NCBI RefSeq assembly: GCF_007570865.1
Contig: NZ_VLPS01000006.1
Span: 186,001-250,000 of the forward strand
Length of the DNA stretch: 64,000 nucleotides
Source: Atlantibacter subterraneus
GTDB taxonomy: Bacteria > Pseudomonadota > Gammaproteobacteria > Enterobacterales > Enterobacteriaceae
Direction of reading: 5' to 3'
In this document: positions 9,273 through 18,884 of the stretch, in pieces
Layout: each line of letters begins with the position of its first letter
Position numbering within the stretch: the first letter of the stretch is position 1
Notes under the pieces: model-generated
Seen by the model: the letters and a program-made list of their open reading frames with translations, nothing else
What the model was told of the DNA's origin: nothing
The model's database searches: none
Program-made: the position numbers and the translations under genes

Positions 9273-10685
9273 ATGGTAGATCAAGTCAAAGACGCAGACG
9301 TTGCTGAGGCACCGGCTGAGCAGTCGCTACGGCGTAATCTTACAAACCGTCATATCCAACTTATTGCCATCGGTGGCGCAATCGGCACCGGGCTATTTAT
9401 GGGTTCTGGCAAAACCATCAGCCTCGCAGGACCGTCGATTATTTTCGTTTATATGATCATCGGTTTTATGCTGTTTTTTGTGATGCGCGCGATGGGGGAA
9501 TTATTACTTTCTAATCTGGAATATAAATCGTTCAGCGATTTCGCCTCGGACCTGCTTGGGCCGTGGGCCGGTTATTTTACCGGCTGGACCTACTGGTTCT
9601 GCTGGGTGGTCACCGGCATGGCGGACGTAGTGGCGATTACCGCCTATGCGCAGTTCTGGTTCCCTGAGCTTTCTGACTGGGTGTCGTCGCTGGCAGTGGT
9701 TCTGCTGCTGCTGGGGCTTAACCTCGCTACCGTGAAGATGTTCGGTGAGATGGAGTTCTGGTTCGCGATGATCAAAATCGTCGCTATTGTGGCGCTGATT
9801 ATTGTCGGCGTGGTGATGATTGCCACCAACTTTACCTCCCCAACGGGCGTTGAAGCCTCGTTAGCGCATCTGTGGAATGACGGCGGCTGGTTCCCGAAAG
9901 GCATTAGCGGATTCTTTGCCGGGTTCCAGATAGCGGTATTTGCGTTCGTGGGTATTGAACTGGTGGGCACCACCGCAGCGGAAACCAAAGACCCGGAAAA
10001 ATCGCTGCCGCGCGCCATCAACTCGATTCCGATTCGTATCATCATGTTCTACGTGTTTGCGCTGATTGTGATTATGTCGGTGACGCCGTGGAGCTCCGTG
10101 GTGCCGGATAAGAGCCCGTTCGTTGAGCTGTTCGTGCTGGTGGGCCTGCCTGCCGCCGCCAGCGTGATTAACTTCGTGGTGCTGACCTCTGCGGCCTCGT
10201 CGGCTAACAGCGGCGTGTTCTCCACCAGCCGTATGCTGTTCGGCCTGGCGCAGGAAGGCGTGGCGCCAAAAGCGTTCGCAAAACTCTCTAAGCGCGCAGT
10301 ACCGGCGAAAGGGCTGACCTTCTCCTGTATCTGTCTGCTGGGCGGCGTGGTGATGCTGTACGTCAATCCGAGCGTAATCGGCGCGTTCACCATGATCACC
10401 ACGGTATCAGCGATCCTGTTTATGTTCGTCTGGACCATCATCCTGTGCTCGTACCTGGTGTACCGCAAACAGCGCCCGCATCTGCATGAGAAATCGATCT
10501 ACAAAATGCCGCTCGGCAAGCTGATGTGCTGGGTGTGCATGGCGTTCTTCGTGTTTGTGCTGGTGCTGCTGACGCTGGAAGATGATACCCGTCAGGCGCT
10601 GATCGTTACGCCGCTGTGGTTCATCGTGCTGGGTCTGGGCTGGCTGTTTATCGGCAAGAAACGTCTGGCGAACTTCCAGAAATAA
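9273..10685 (+). CDS. cycA: CycA, D-serine/D-alanine/glycine:H+ symporter
   Basis: A 470-residue amino acid permease of the APC superfamily with twelve membrane segments. The N-terminal NLTNRHIQLIAIGGAIGTGL is the family signature, and nearly the whole protein matches E. coli CycA. It imports glycine, D- and L-alanine, D-serine and D-cycloserine; loss causes cycloserine resistance in E. coli. The ATG at 9273 (MVDQVK) follows CAGGAATTCAAC and gives the E. coli length; the frame is open from 9186. Probably repressed by GcvB. Confidence 0.98.
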   Translation: MVDQVKDADVAEAPAEQSLRRNLTNRHIQLIAIGGAIGTGLFMGSGKTISLAGPSIIFVYMIIGFMLFFVMRAMGELLLSNLEYKSFSDFASDLLGPWAGYFTGWTYWFCWVVTGMADVVAITAYAQFWFPELSDWVSSLAVVLLLLGLNLATVKMFGEMEFWFAMIKIVAIVALIIVGVVMIATNFTSPTGVEASLAHLWNDGGWFPKGISGFFAGFQIAVFAFVGIELVGTTAAETKDPEKSLPRAINSIPIRIIMFYVFALIVIMSVTPWSSVVPDKSPFVELFVLVGLPAAASVINFVVLTSAASSANSGVFSTSRMLFGLAQEGVAPKAFAKLSKRAVPAKGLTFSCICLLGGVVMLYVNPSVIGAFTMITTVSAILFMFVWTIILCSYLVYRKQRPHLHEKSIYKMPLGKLMCWVCMAFFVFVLVLLTLEDDTRQALIVTPLWFIVLGLGWLFIGKKRLANFQK

Positions 10686-10689
10686 GACG

Positions 10690-10714
10690 AAAAAAGGGCC
10701 ATCAATGATGGCCC
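10690..10714. terminator. Bidirectional terminator between cycA and ytfE
   Basis: GGGCCATC (10696-10703) and GATGGCCC (10707-10714) form an 8-base-pair stem with a 3-base loop. A run of A residues precedes it (10690-10695), giving six U residues for minus-strand transcripts of ytfE; it also follows cycA. Confidence 0.78.
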
Positions 10715-10747
10715 AATAAGGACTTCCGATGGCGCTCGACGGGCGCC

Positions 10748-11413
10748 TTATTTTTCTCCAGCGAGGGCACGCGGAAAAAGAACGTTGTTTTCCAGGCTGA
10801 TGTGATTCATCAGATCGTCAATCAGCTCATTAATGCCGTTGTACATTGCTTTCCACGTAGTGCAGGCTTCCGGCGGCGGCGTCACGTTATTGGTGGTGTG
10901 CTTAATCACTTCCAGCAGTTCGCCCGCTTCATCATGCTCGCTCTCCATAACCGTAATCGGCCCGGTCGCGTGGCTGCCCATCCCCTGTTTAATCATCGGG
11001 AACAGGATCTGCTCTTCTTTCATCATGTGGCTGGACAGCTCTTCATGCAGCATGGTCAGGTATTTGGTCAGGCCTTTCGGCACGTTCGGCTTATCGGCAT
11101 GAACGCGTTCCACTTTGGTGGCCTGATAAATCAGTTCCGGCAGCTGTTCGCGGTGGCGATCGTGGTAACGCACAATAATGTGATCGACGATTTCGGCCAG
11201 CGGCGCGGTACGCCACTCTTTTTCCAGCGGCTCGTCCGCCAGCGCGGTCAGTTCCGCTTCGATAGTATCGAGATCCAGCTCCTGGCGAGTCGCCGCGCGT
11301 AGCAGGGTCTGTTTGCCGCCGCAGCAGAAGTCGAGATTGTATTTACGGAACAGAGCAGAAGCGCGGGGAATGGTTAAAGCCAGTTCACCTAAAGGTTGGT
11401 CACGGAAGGCCAT
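10748..11413 (-). CDS. ytfE: YtfE (RIC), di-iron protein for repair of iron centres
   Basis: A 221-residue cytoplasmic protein. The N-terminal ScdA-like domain has the CCGG cysteine pair (FCCGGKQTL, about 30-34); a hemerythrin-like four-helix bundle follows, with the iron ligands expected in [35 protein letters not shown] and HISLENN. E. coli RIC repairs iron-sulfur clusters after nitric oxide or peroxide damage. The ATG at 11413 follows GAGGTAAACGCT and matches E. coli; an upstream start at 11431 is less likely. A perfect NsrR-type palindrome lies 24 bases upstream. Confidence 0.97.
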   Translation of the reverse strand: MAFRDQPLGELALTIPRASALFRKYNLDFCCGGKQTLLRAATRQELDLDTIEAELTALADEPLEKEWRTAPLAEIVDHIIVRYHDRHREQLPELIYQATKVERVHADKPNVPKGLTKYLTMLHEELSSHMMKEEQILFPMIKQGMGSHATGPITVMESEHDEAGELLEVIKHTTNNVTPPPEACTTWKAMYNGINELIDDLMNHISLENNVLFPRALAGEK

Positions 11414-11436
11414 AGCGTTTACCTCAATCATCAGAA

Positions 11437-11465
11437 TATAAGATGCATTTTAAATGCATCTTATA
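11437..11465 (-). promoter_or_regulatory. NsrR operator of ytfE
   Basis: Two 14-base arms, TATAAGATGCATTT (11437-11450) and AAATGCATCTTATA (11452-11465), are exact inverted repeats around one T. The core matches the known NsrR box (AAGATGCATTT and its complement). NsrR, a nitric-oxide-sensing [Fe-S] repressor, controls ytfE in E. coli. A -10-like TATAAG overlaps the box, so binding would block the polymerase. Confidence 0.9.
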
Positions 11466-11491
11466 GGGAAAGCTATAACCCTTTTGAGTCA

Positions 11492-11523
11492 GCAAAAAAA
11501 AACCGACGCGGTTTGCGTCGGTT
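11492..11523 (-). terminator. Terminator of ytfF
   Basis: AACCGACGC (11501-11509) and GCGTCGGTT (11515-11523) form a 9-base-pair stem with a 5-base loop. On the minus strand it is followed by a run of U residues (A-run at 11494-11502). It lies 6 bases past the ytfF stop. Confidence 0.9.
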
Positions 11524-11528
11524 TGCGA

Positions 11529-12503
11529 TCACGATCCCGGCGTGACGGGAATGATGGAGGGCGGCGATTTTTGCGGCTTAGCGCGTACTGCCAGCACCAC
11601 GCCAATCACCAGCAGCAGAATGCCCAGCGCGGTCATCAACGGCGGCGGGCTTTGGCGCATCAGGAAGGTGTAAAGCAGGCCAGCGAGGGTTTCAAACATG
11701 ATTAACGGCCCGAGGAGCACCGTTGGCAGCCGCTGGCTGGCTTCGTTCCAGCACAGCGCTCCTACCCAGGAACATAGCACCGCAATGGCGATCATCAGCG
11801 TAATAAACACCGCCGGACGCGGGCCGAAGGGCAGGGCGAAGGAGGACTGCTGGTGGGAAAGCCACAGGCAAACTGCGACATAGCCAACCAGCGACATCGG
11901 CAGCGTCACCAGCCCCTGGGCGGTGGCCCACATCATCGGCGGTTTATCGGGGTTTTCCCGCAGCCAGCGGGCGTTGCGCAGCGCGTACCAGGCCCAGCAC
12001 ACCACCGACACCAGCGCCAGCGCGATCCCGCTGCCGTAGCGCCAGAGATCGAAATCCACCACGCCGCCACGCAGTTCGGCGTAATTCACCAGCACCAGGC
12101 CGATGGCGATAAGCAATAAGGAAGGTGCGAGCTGCCGCCACGGGATTTTCCCATCGCGCTGGCTGTACAGCAGGTTGGCGAATACCGGGATCACCACCGG
12201 CAGCGTGCCGATAATCATGGTGGAGACCGGCGCGCCGGTGCGCTGGATGGCGCTGGCAAGGCAGACGTAATAAATCAGGTTGCCGACAGCGGAGAGAAAC
12301 AGCGCGGTCCACCAGTCGCGGGAGGAGAGCTGCATCAGACGACGGCGGCCCAGCCAGGCGATAGGGATGGCAATCAGGCCCAGCGCCAGATAGCGGCCCG
12401 TCGATTGTAATGCCGCCGGGTATTCCGGCACGATCAGCGGCCCCACGAAAATCAGCCCCCACATCAGCCCTGCGGCGAGGGCGAACAACACTCCAGCAAA
12501 CAT
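11529..12503 (-). CDS. ytfF: YtfF, EamA/DMT-family inner-membrane transporter
   Basis: A 324-residue permease with about ten membrane segments (LLYSQRDGKIPW and CWAWYALRNARWLRENPDKPP are shared with E. coli YtfF). It belongs to the EamA superfamily; the substrate is not known. The ATG at 12503 was chosen over the GTG at 12506; GGGAATGCGTG lies upstream. The AraC-type regulator gene is immediately upstream in the same direction (76 bases), so the regulator may act on it. It has its own terminator. Confidence 0.92.
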   Translation of the reverse strand: MFAGVLFALAAGLMWGLIFVGPLIVPEYPAALQSTGRYLALGLIAIPIAWLGRRRLMQLSSRDWWTALFLSAVGNLIYYVCLASAIQRTGAPVSTMIIGTLPVVIPVFANLLYSQRDGKIPWRQLAPSLLLIAIGLVLVNYAELRGGVVDFDLWRYGSGIALALVSVVCWAWYALRNARWLRENPDKPPMMWATAQGLVTLPMSLVGYVAVCLWLSHQQSSFALPFGPRPAVFITLMIAIAVLCSWVGALCWNEASQRLPTVLLGPLIMFETLAGLLYTFLMRQSPPPLMTALGILLLVIGVVLAVRAKPQKSPPSIIPVTPGS

Positions 12504-12579
12504 CACGCATTCCCGTTAAAACAGTGTAACGCCCAGTGTGCGCAGTAATGCCTGATAATTATTGTATGAGATTGCGCTT

Positions 12580-13407
12580 TTAGCCTCTGGTGACCTGCTT
12601 CTGATAGCGAACCGGGGTGATGCCGTAGCGGCGGGTAAAGGCGCGCGTCAGGTGCGACTGGTCGCTGAGGCCGGTTGCGACGGCGACTTCGGCTGCGGGC
12701 ATGCCGTCGGTTAAAAATTGCTTGGCGCGCCATAGCCGAACTGCCATCAGCATTTGATGGGGCGTAACGTGAAACTGCGCTTTGAACTGACGCAGGAAAT
12801 GATACGGACTGAGCGCCGCCTCCTGCGCCAGCTCCTCCAGGCTCACCGCATGCATGTAGTTTTCATACATATACTCGCGCACCCGGTCGAAACGGGTTTG
12901 CCGGGTGGGGATTTGCCTGCCGCCGTGGCGGGCGTAAGGGCGGAAGTTGTCGATAAGGTCTAACACCAGGCCCTGTTGAGCCAGCGGATCGGGCTGGTGC
13001 CACAGGTCGTAAATGATCCGCCCGGTTGCCTGGGCGCGCAGCGGATCGTGACGCTCAACGTCAGTGAACCACCACTGTTTGACGCCGGTCATTTGCTCCA
13101 GCAACTCGGGTTCGAGATAAATCATCCGGTAGCGCCAGCCGCCCTGGGTCTCCGCCTCGCCGGTGTGCAGTTCGTCCGGGTTCATGGTCACCAGGGAATT
13201 TACCGCCGCTACGTGATCGGCACCGCGATAGCGAAAGCGCTCGGCACCCCATTCGATGGTGCCAATGCCAAAGGCTTCGTGGGTATGGGGTTCAAAGGCA
13301 TAATTGGCGATATGGGCGTGATAAAGCTCAACGCCCGGAATGGCCGCTAAGTGCCGAAACCGGGCGCGATCTTGTTCATCGGTAAACTGTTCTGGTACGC
13401 CTTGCAC
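12580..13407 (-). CDS. AraC-family transcriptional regulator
   Basis: A 275-residue protein. The N-terminal half is a cupin-like effector domain (HAHIANYAFEPHTHEAFGIG with a histidine pair); the C-terminal 100 residues hold the two helix-turn-helix motifs of AraC/XylS proteins (SLEELAQEAALSPYHFLRQF and AAEVAVATGLSDQSHLTRAF). The start is GTG, preceded by GGGGTGAGTT. The gene lies between qorB and ytfF, both on the same strand, where E. coli K-12 has no regulator. AraC genes next to EamA permeases often control them; that link is inferred from position only. Confidence 0.88.
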   Translation of the reverse strand: MQGVPEQFTDEQDRARFRHLAAIPGVELYHAHIANYAFEPHTHEAFGIGTIEWGAERFRYRGADHVAAVNSLVTMNPDELHTGEAETQGGWRYRMIYLEPELLEQMTGVKQWWFTDVERHDPLRAQATGRIIYDLWHQPDPLAQQGLVLDLIDNFRPYARHGGRQIPTRQTRFDRVREYMYENYMHAVSLEELAQEAALSPYHFLRQFKAQFHVTPHQMLMAVRLWRAKQFLTDGMPAAEVAVATGLSDQSHLTRAFTRRYGITPVRYQKQVTRG

Positions 13408-13489
13408 AACTCACCCCCCTTAGACTGCCTGTTATTCATTATAGGGATGAGCCGTGGCATGGCTACGAAAATTAACCGCTAATTAACAA

Positions 13490-14338
13490 TTACAGTATGG
13501 CCTTCAGGCTGTCATCGATAGTCGTCGTTGGGCGGCCAATCAGGCGGCTCAGCTGATGGCCGTCGTCAAACAGCCCGCCTTTGGATGCGCCAACGTCGGA
13601 GTCTGCCAGCAGTCTGGCAAAGCCTTCCGGCAGGCCTGCGCCCTGCAACGCGGCGGCGAAATCCGCTTCACAGAGGTTGTTATACACCACGGTTTTACCG
13701 CTCAGCGCGGAGATTTTTTCTGTCAGCTGCGCCAGCGTCCAGGCATTGTCACCCGCCAGTTCATACACTTTCCCGGCCTGATTATCGAGGCTCAGCACTT
13801 TCGCGGCGGCCTCGGCATAATCTTCCCGGGAGGCAGAGGCGATTTTGCCCTCGCCAGCGCTGCCGATAAACGCGCCGTGCTCCAGCGCCGCCGGTACGCT
13901 CGCCAGATAGTTTTCGCTATACCAGCCGTTACGCAGCAGTACGTAAGGCACGCCAGATTGTGCCAGATAGTTTTCAGTGTCCACGTGCTCCACGTGCAGC
14001 CCGAGCGGCGAAGTATCCGCACGCAACAGGCTGGTATAGGCAATCAGTTTTACGCCAGCGGATTTCGCCGCATCAATAATGTTGCGATGCTGCACGGCGC
14101 GTTGGCCCACTTCGCTGGACGAAATCAGCAGCAGTTTTTCCACGCCCCGTAGCGCCGAAGCCAGTGCCGCCGGATTGCCATAATCGGCCTCGCGAACCTG
14201 AACGCCTTGATCCGCCAGCGCCTGCGCTTTGGCTGGATTACGCACGATCGCCACAAGATCCTGTGCGTTATGGGTTTCCAGCAGTTTTTTGATGACCCAT
14301 TGGCCCAGATGGCCGGTTGCGCCGGTGACTGCAATCAT
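13490..14338 (-). CDS. qorB: QorB (YtfG), NADPH-dependent quinone oxidoreductase
   Basis: A 282-residue NmrA-like short-chain dehydrogenase. The dinucleotide-binding motif TGATGHLG is at residues 5-12; LLLISSSEVGQR, LRNGWYSENYLAS and DSDVGASKGGLFDD match E. coli QorB, which reduces quinones with NADPH. The ATG at 14338 follows AAGGAGTAACATC; the frame is open further upstream without support. It is divergent from qorR, its probable regulator. Confidence 0.95.
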   Translation of the reverse strand: MIAVTGATGHLGQWVIKKLLETHNAQDLVAIVRNPAKAQALADQGVQVREADYGNPAALASALRGVEKLLLISSSEVGQRAVQHRNIIDAAKSAGVKLIAYTSLLRADTSPLGLHVEHVDTENYLAQSGVPYVLLRNGWYSENYLASVPAALEHGAFIGSAGEGKIASASREDYAEAAAKVLSLDNQAGKVYELAGDNAWTLAQLTEKISALSGKTVVYNNLCEADFAAALQGAGLPEGFARLLADSDVGASKGGLFDDGHQLSRLIGRPTTTIDDSLKAIL

Positions 14339-14387
14339 GATGTTACTCCTTCGTATTTGGTGGGTGTTGTGGCACACTATCACCCTA

Positions 14388-14404
14388 ACTAACTTTTAGT
14401 AAGT
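14388..14404. promoter_or_regulatory. Candidate operator between qorB and qorR
   Basis: ACTAACT (14388-14394) and AGTAAGT (14398-14404) are inverted repeats with one mismatch around TTT, midway between the divergent genes. HxlR-type regulators usually bind such short palindromes in divergent promoters. The assignment to QorR is inferred. Confidence 0.5.
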
Positions 14405-14422
14405 ACGCACAAAAAGGTAAGT

Positions 14423-14821
14423 ATGAAAATGACATCTGCCAACACCCTGACGCAGCAGCTGCGCGACGGAAATTTATTTGCCGAGCAATGCCCGTCCCGG
14501 GACGTGTTAAAGCACGTCACCAGCCGCTGGGGCGTACTGATCCTGGTAGCGCTACGCGACGGCACCCATCGTTTTAGCGATCTGCGGCGCAAAATGGGCG
14601 GCGTCAGCGAAAAGATGCTGGCGCAGACCCTGCAATGGCTGGAACAGGATGGCTTTGTGAACCGGGTTTCTTATCCGGTCGTGCCGCCGCACGTGGAGTA
14701 CAGCCTGACGCCGCTGGGCGAGCAGGTCAGCGAGAAAGTCGCGGCGCTGGCGGACTGGATTGAAATGAATTTGCCGCAGGTGATGGCGTCCCGCCATGAA
14801 CGGGACGCCAGTGCGGCTTAA
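14423..14821 (+). CDS. qorR: QorR (YtfH), HxlR-family redox regulator
   Basis: A 132-residue winged-helix regulator of the HxlR family. [22 protein letters not shown] holds the conserved redox-active cysteine (about residue 21) and the start of the DNA-binding domain; [21 protein letters not shown] is the recognition region. It is nearly identical to E. coli YtfH. It lies divergent from qorB and probably represses it through the palindrome at 14388-14404. Its stop codon overlaps that of cpdB in the shared TTAA at 14818-14821. Confidence 0.94.
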   Translation: MKMTSANTLTQQLRDGNLFAEQCPSRDVLKHVTSRWGVLILVALRDGTHRFSDLRRKMGGVSEKMLAQTLQWLEQDGFVNRVSYPVVPPHVEYSLTPLGEQVSEKVAALADWIEMNLPQVMASRHERDASAA

Positions 14822-16764
14822 CGGGCGTTCAGATCGAGCTGATACAGCGCAAAGCCGATCTCATCCTGACCCACGTTTTTCATCGGGTACTGCGCTTTTT
14901 GCTGGATAAACGCGGCGGCTTTCTCCCCCGGCGACGTTTCGAAGCGGATATCCAGCGGCTTATCGCTGTGGATGGGCGCCAGACGCCAGTTATTATCCGC
15001 CGCCGGGTGGATCTCCCCGGCCTGTTTGGTTTGCGCGCCAATCCAGGCGGCCAGCACCGAGCGATTCTCATCCGGAGAGGCGAAGGCGATATGATCGTCG
15101 CCAGTCCCGGCAAACTTGCCGCCATAAGCACGGTAGTTGTTAGTGGCGACCAGGAACGTCGCGTTCGGATCGACAGGTTTACCGTTAAACGTCAGTTGCT
15201 TAATTCGCTCAGCCTGAGGGTTCACCACCTGACATTCGCCGTCGTATTTCGCGGGCTGAGTCACATCAATTTGATAGTTAACGCCGTCAATCACATCGAA
15301 GTTATAGGTGCGGAAACCGTCCCAGTTAATCAGGCTCTGGGGCTGGCTGTTATTCACATCAATCTGGTTAAACTGCCCGGCGGAGCATTCTAGCCACTCT
15401 TTAACCTCTTTGCCGCTGGCTTTCACCACCACCAGCGTGTTCGGGTAGAGATACAGATCGGCGGCATTGCGGAAGGTTAACTGACCTTTTTCCACTTCCA
15501 CATAGCTTGCCGGATCGTTTTTACGCCCGCCCACTTTAAACGGTGCGGCGGCAGACAATACCGGCAGCGAGGCCAGATCCGGATCGCCCTGGATAAAGTG
15601 CTCCACGTAGGCGCGCTGGGCGTTATTCACCACCTGAACGGTGGGATCGTCCTGCACCAGCGCCAGATAGCTGTAAAGATTATCGGCGGATTTACCAATC
15701 GGCTGGCTGACAAAATCCCGCGTGGCGTCGTGAGAGGGCTTCAGCACCTTCACCAGATCCGCGTCTTCCGCCGCCAGAGATTTTTTCGCTGCGGCGTCGT
15801 AAATGGGCCGCGCCTGGGCTTTCGCCTCGTTAACCTGCCACTTTCCGGCATCGTTATTCAGCACCATATCCACCACGCCCAGGTGATCGCCCCACATGCC
15901 GGGCATGACCGCAGGAACGCCGTTTAGCGTACCTTTCTCAATATCCGCGCCTTTGATGGCGGCAAAATCTTTACCGGGGAACACCGCATGAGCGTGTCCA
16001 AACAGAATGGCATCCACGCCGGGTACTTCGCTTAAGTAGTACACCGAGTTCTCCGCCAGCGCTTTGTACGGCTCGGCAGACAGCCCGGAGTGCGCCACCA
16101 CGACCACCAGATCGGCCCCTTTGGCGCGCATTTCCGGGATGTAGCGACGGGCGGTTTCGGTGATATCGGTGACGGTAACCTTGCCGCTCAGGTTGGCTTT
16201 ATCCCAGGTCATGATTTGCGGCGGCACAAAACCGATATAGCCGATGTTCAGGGTATGGGTTTTGCCCTCGCGATCTTTCACTTCGGTGGGTTGGATCAGA
16301 TACGGCGTAAACAGCGGCTTATTGGTTTTAGCGTCGATAACGTTGGCGTTAACGTACGGATAGTTCGCCCCTGCCAGCGCGTTGTGCAGGTAATCGAGGC
16401 CGTAGTTGAATTCGTGATTGCCGAGGTTGCCCACGGCGTAATTCAGGGTATTCATCGCCGCGAAAACCGGATGCACATCGCCGTCTTTTAAGCCTTTAGC
16501 CGCCATGTAATCGCCCAGCGGGCTGCCCTGAATCAGATCGCCGTTATCCACCAGCACGCTGTTAGCGGCTTCGCCACGGGCAGCGTTGATCAGCGAGGCG
16601 GTGCGCACCAGGCCGAATTTTTCAGTTGGGGCGTCTTTGTAATAATCGAAATCCATCATGTTGCTATGTAAATCAGTGGTTTCGAGGATCCTTAAATCCA
16701 CCGTTGCCGCATAGACGTTGGCCGTCACAAGCGTCGCCAGGAGCGTTGCGCTAAACTTAATCAT
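14818..16764 (-). CDS. cpdB: CpdB, periplasmic 2',3'-cyclic-nucleotide 2'-phosphodiesterase/3'-nucleotidase
   Basis: A 648-residue exported enzyme with a signal peptide (cleavage near NVYAA, about residue 20). The metallophosphatase domain shows the metal-binding motifs [33 protein letters not shown] and GHAHAVFPG; the C-terminal 5'-nucleotidase domain binds the nucleotide ([16 protein letters not shown]). In E. coli it releases nucleosides from 2',3'-cyclic nucleotides and 3'-nucleotides. Tandem ATGs at 16767 and 16764 follow AGGGACCTTG; the second matches E. coli. Divergent from cysQ, which also acts on a 3'-phosphonucleotide. Confidence 0.98.
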   Translation of the reverse strand: MIKFSATLLATLVTANVYAATVDLRILETTDLHSNMMDFDYYKDAPTEKFGLVRTASLINAARGEAANSVLVDNGDLIQGSPLGDYMAAKGLKDGDVHPVFAAMNTLNYAVGNLGNHEFNYGLDYLHNALAGANYPYVNANVIDAKTNKPLFTPYLIQPTEVKDREGKTHTLNIGYIGFVPPQIMTWDKANLSGKVTVTDITETARRYIPEMRAKGADLVVVVAHSGLSAEPYKALAENSVYYLSEVPGVDAILFGHAHAVFPGKDFAAIKGADIEKGTLNGVPAVMPGMWGDHLGVVDMVLNNDAGKWQVNEAKAQARPIYDAAAKKSLAAEDADLVKVLKPSHDATRDFVSQPIGKSADNLYSYLALVQDDPTVQVVNNAQRAYVEHFIQGDPDLASLPVLSAAAPFKVGGRKNDPASYVEVEKGQLTFRNAADLYLYPNTLVVVKASGKEVKEWLECSAGQFNQIDVNNSQPQSLINWDGFRTYNFDVIDGVNYQIDVTQPAKYDGECQVVNPQAERIKQLTFNGKPVDPNATFLVATNNYRAYGGKFAGTGDDHIAFASPDENRSVLAAWIGAQTKQAGEIHPAADNNWRLAPIHSDKPLDIRFETSPGEKAAAFIQQKAQYPMKNVGQDEIGFALYQLDLNAR

Positions 16765-16979
16765 CATCAAGGTCCCTTTTTAAGATCTCTGTTGCAAAAA
16801 GATATGTATGTATAGGCTGTTGCTTACAGAAATGTGAATCCTGCCATAGATTGATGTAAGGAAATCCAGGCTCTATCACAGATGGCGGAATCAGGCGCAA
16901 TGCTATATAAAAAGTCATTATGTAAAACAAAGGGTTAATCAGCGGCAGAAAATGCCTGTCGCTCACGAAGAGGTGGAAG

Positions 16980-17720
16980 ATGTTAGAACAGGTATGCCAG
17001 GTGGCGCGCGAGGCGGGAAACGCCATTATGCAGGTCTATCAGGGCGAAAAGCCGATTGACGCAACCCATAAACTTGACGATTCTCCGGTTACGGCGGCGG
17101 ACATCGCCGCCCATAAAATCATTGTCGAAAGTCTGAACAGGCTCACCCCGGATATTCCGGTGCTTTCTGAAGAAGATCCGCCCGCCTGGGAAATACGTCA
17201 GCACTGGCAGCGTTACTGGTTGGTGGATCCGCTGGACGGCACTAAAGAGTTCCTGAAGCGCAATGGCGAATTTACCGTCAATATCGCGCTGATTGAAAAC
17301 GGAAAACCGGTACTGGGCGTGGTATACGCGCCGGTGATGAAAGTGATGTACAGCGCCGCCGAAGGGAAGGCGTGGAAAGAGGAGTGCGATATTCGTAACC
17401 CAATCCACGTGCGCGACGCCCGGCCACCGCTGGTGGTGATCAGCCGTTCGCACACCGATGAAGAGTTAAAAGAGTATTTGCAGCAGCTGGGCGAGCATCA
17501 AACCACGTCCATCGGTTCATCGCTCAAATTCTGCCTGGTGGCGGAAGGGCAGGCGCAGCTTTACCCGCGTTTCGGGCCAACCTGCATCTGGGACACCGCC
17601 GCAGGGCACGCGGTGGCGGTGGCTGCCGGGGCACATGTTCACGACTGGAAGGGCGTCACGCTGGATTACACCCCGCGCGAGTCGTTCCTGAACCCCGGCT
17701 TCCGGGTTTCTATTTACTAA
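16980..17720 (+). CDS. cysQ: CysQ, 3'(2'),5'-bisphosphate nucleotidase
   Basis: A 246-residue Li+-sensitive, Mg2+-dependent phosphatase of the inositol monophosphatase superfamily. The motifs SEED (about residue 63), [20 protein letters not shown] and [17 protein letters not shown] are the metal- and substrate-binding signatures. It converts adenosine 3',5'-bisphosphate, a by-product of sulfate assimilation, to AMP. GAGGTGGAAG precedes the ATG. Its last 11 bases overlap the end of the convergent ytfJ. Confidence 0.97.
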   Translation: MLEQVCQVAREAGNAIMQVYQGEKPIDATHKLDDSPVTAADIAAHKIIVESLNRLTPDIPVLSEEDPPAWEIRQHWQRYWLVDPLDGTKEFLKRNGEFTVNIALIENGKPVLGVVYAPVMKVMYSAAEGKAWKEECDIRNPIHVRDARPPLVVISRSHTDEELKEYLQQLGEHQTTSIGSSLKFCLVAEGQAQLYPRFGPTCIWDTAAGHAVAVAAGAHVHDWKGVTLDYTPRESFLNPGFRVSIY

Positions 17721-18267
17721 GTAACTGTTGCAGCAGGCTCATTACCTGCTGCACTTCCTGCTGGGTCAGCCCGCCGTCTTTGGCGAACTGCACCCGTCCC
17801 TGTTTATCCAGCACCACTACCGCCGAGCTTTCCGGCTCCAGCGCCCAGGATTTAGCCACTACGCCATTGCTGTCGACGATGAACTGCGACCACGGATAGA
17901 GCTTTTTATTATCCTCCAGGCTGCTGCGCACAAACATCGCGCTGCCCGGGATCGCATCATCGGTATTTACGATGGTGGTGGTCTGATAGGTATCGTGGGG
18001 CAGTTTGGCGTTTTTGATGGCTTCAATCAGCCCGGCGTTCTTTTCTTTGGCGGAGGTGCGTCCGGCAATATGCTGCACCACTCGCACTTTTCCACTTAAC
18101 TGCGCGCTGTTCCAGTTTTTGTAGCTAAACTTATCGTTAGTAAGAATCAATTCGCCCCGGTCAGAGACGCCGACCGGCGGGACGCGTTGATTATCCTGGA
18201 AATTGTGAGCCGATGCCATGAAAGGCAGCAGCAATAGTGCGAGCGTCGCGGCTTTGCGAAGGGTCAT
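17710..18267 (-). CDS. ytfJ: YtfJ, periplasmic thioredoxin-fold protein
   Basis: A 185-residue exported protein: signal peptide ([20 protein letters not shown]) followed by a domain with strand order and motifs of YtfJ ([38 protein letters not shown]). The fold is thioredoxin-like, but no CxxC is present, so it is not an obvious oxidoreductase. Its function is unknown. AAGGATCC precedes the ATG. The 3' end overlaps cysQ by 11 bases. Confidence 0.93.
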   Translation of the reverse strand: MTLRKAATLALLLLPFMASAHNFQDNQRVPPVGVSDRGELILTNDKFSYKNWNSAQLSGKVRVVQHIAGRTSAKEKNAGLIEAIKNAKLPHDTYQTTTIVNTDDAIPGSAMFVRSSLEDNKKLYPWSQFIVDSNGVVAKSWALEPESSAVVVLDKQGRVQFAKDGGLTQQEVQQVMSLLQQLLSK

Positions 18268-18602
18268 TGTACGGATCCTTATTGTTGTTCTCAGCAGGTG
18301 ATCGGACCACTGGGTCCTGACTTTTTAAGCATATGTGCTAAATACTTTCTTTACCCGCAACCTTGATGCCACTTTGCGGGCGGACGCACATATCCTGAAG
18401 AAAATCGCGCTTTATACTGGCTTTTATGGGCTATTGAAAAGAAAACTCTCAAAAACTGTAATAAAACGGTAAATAAACTTAACCACACTGTGTCACCTGA
18501 CCAAACTGGTCTATAGTCAACTGGCAACAAAATTTGCGCCTTATTCATGACGGGCCGATTGTGGCACCGCCGGGGCGTAACACTAAGCAGGAGTAGAAAA
18601 AA
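18268..18602. other. Divergent control region of ytfJ and ytfK
   Basis: A gene-free stretch of 335 bases. A -10-like TATAGT at 18512-18517 with a poor -35 (TGTGTC, 17 bases upstream) may be the ytfK promoter, suggesting an activator; CTGTGTCA there is weakly PhoB-like. Nothing else is recognised. Confidence 0.4.
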
Positions 18603-18809
18603 GTGAAAATATTCCAACGTTATAACCCCCTTCAGGTGGCTAAATACGTGAAGATCCTGTTCCGTGGACGGTTATATATCAAGGATGTAGGCGCTTTCGA
18701 GTTTGATAAGGGTAAGATCCTTATCCCGAAAGTGAAGGACAAACAGCACCTTTCGGTGATGTCCGAAGTCAACCGTCAGGTTTTGCGTCTCCAGACCGAG
18801 ATGGCTTAA
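18603..18809 (+). CDS. ytfK: YtfK, stringent-response modulator (DUF1107)
   Basis: A 68-residue basic protein beginning [20 protein letters not shown], nearly identical to E. coli YtfK. In E. coli YtfK shifts SpoT towards (p)ppGpp synthesis during phosphate or fatty acid starvation. The start here is GTG, with AGGAG about 10 bases upstream. Monocistronic, ending at a shared bidirectional terminator. Confidence 0.95.
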   Translation: MKIFQRYNPLQVAKYVKILFRGRLYIKDVGAFEFDKGKILIPKVKDKQHLSVMSEVNRQVLRLQTEMA

Positions 18810-18850
18810 CCCTTAAAGTCGTACGTGAGTATTACCTGTGCAGTAATCAA

Positions 18851-18871
18851 AACGGCCCCGATGGGGCCGTT
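18851..18871. terminator. Bidirectional terminator between ytfK and paeA
   Basis: AACGGCCCC (18851-18859) and GGGGCCGTT (18863-18871) form a 9-base-pair stem with a 3-base loop. It stands between two convergent genes, with short U-rich tracts on both sides. Confidence 0.75.
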
Positions 18872-18884
18872 AGTGTTTCTGGGA

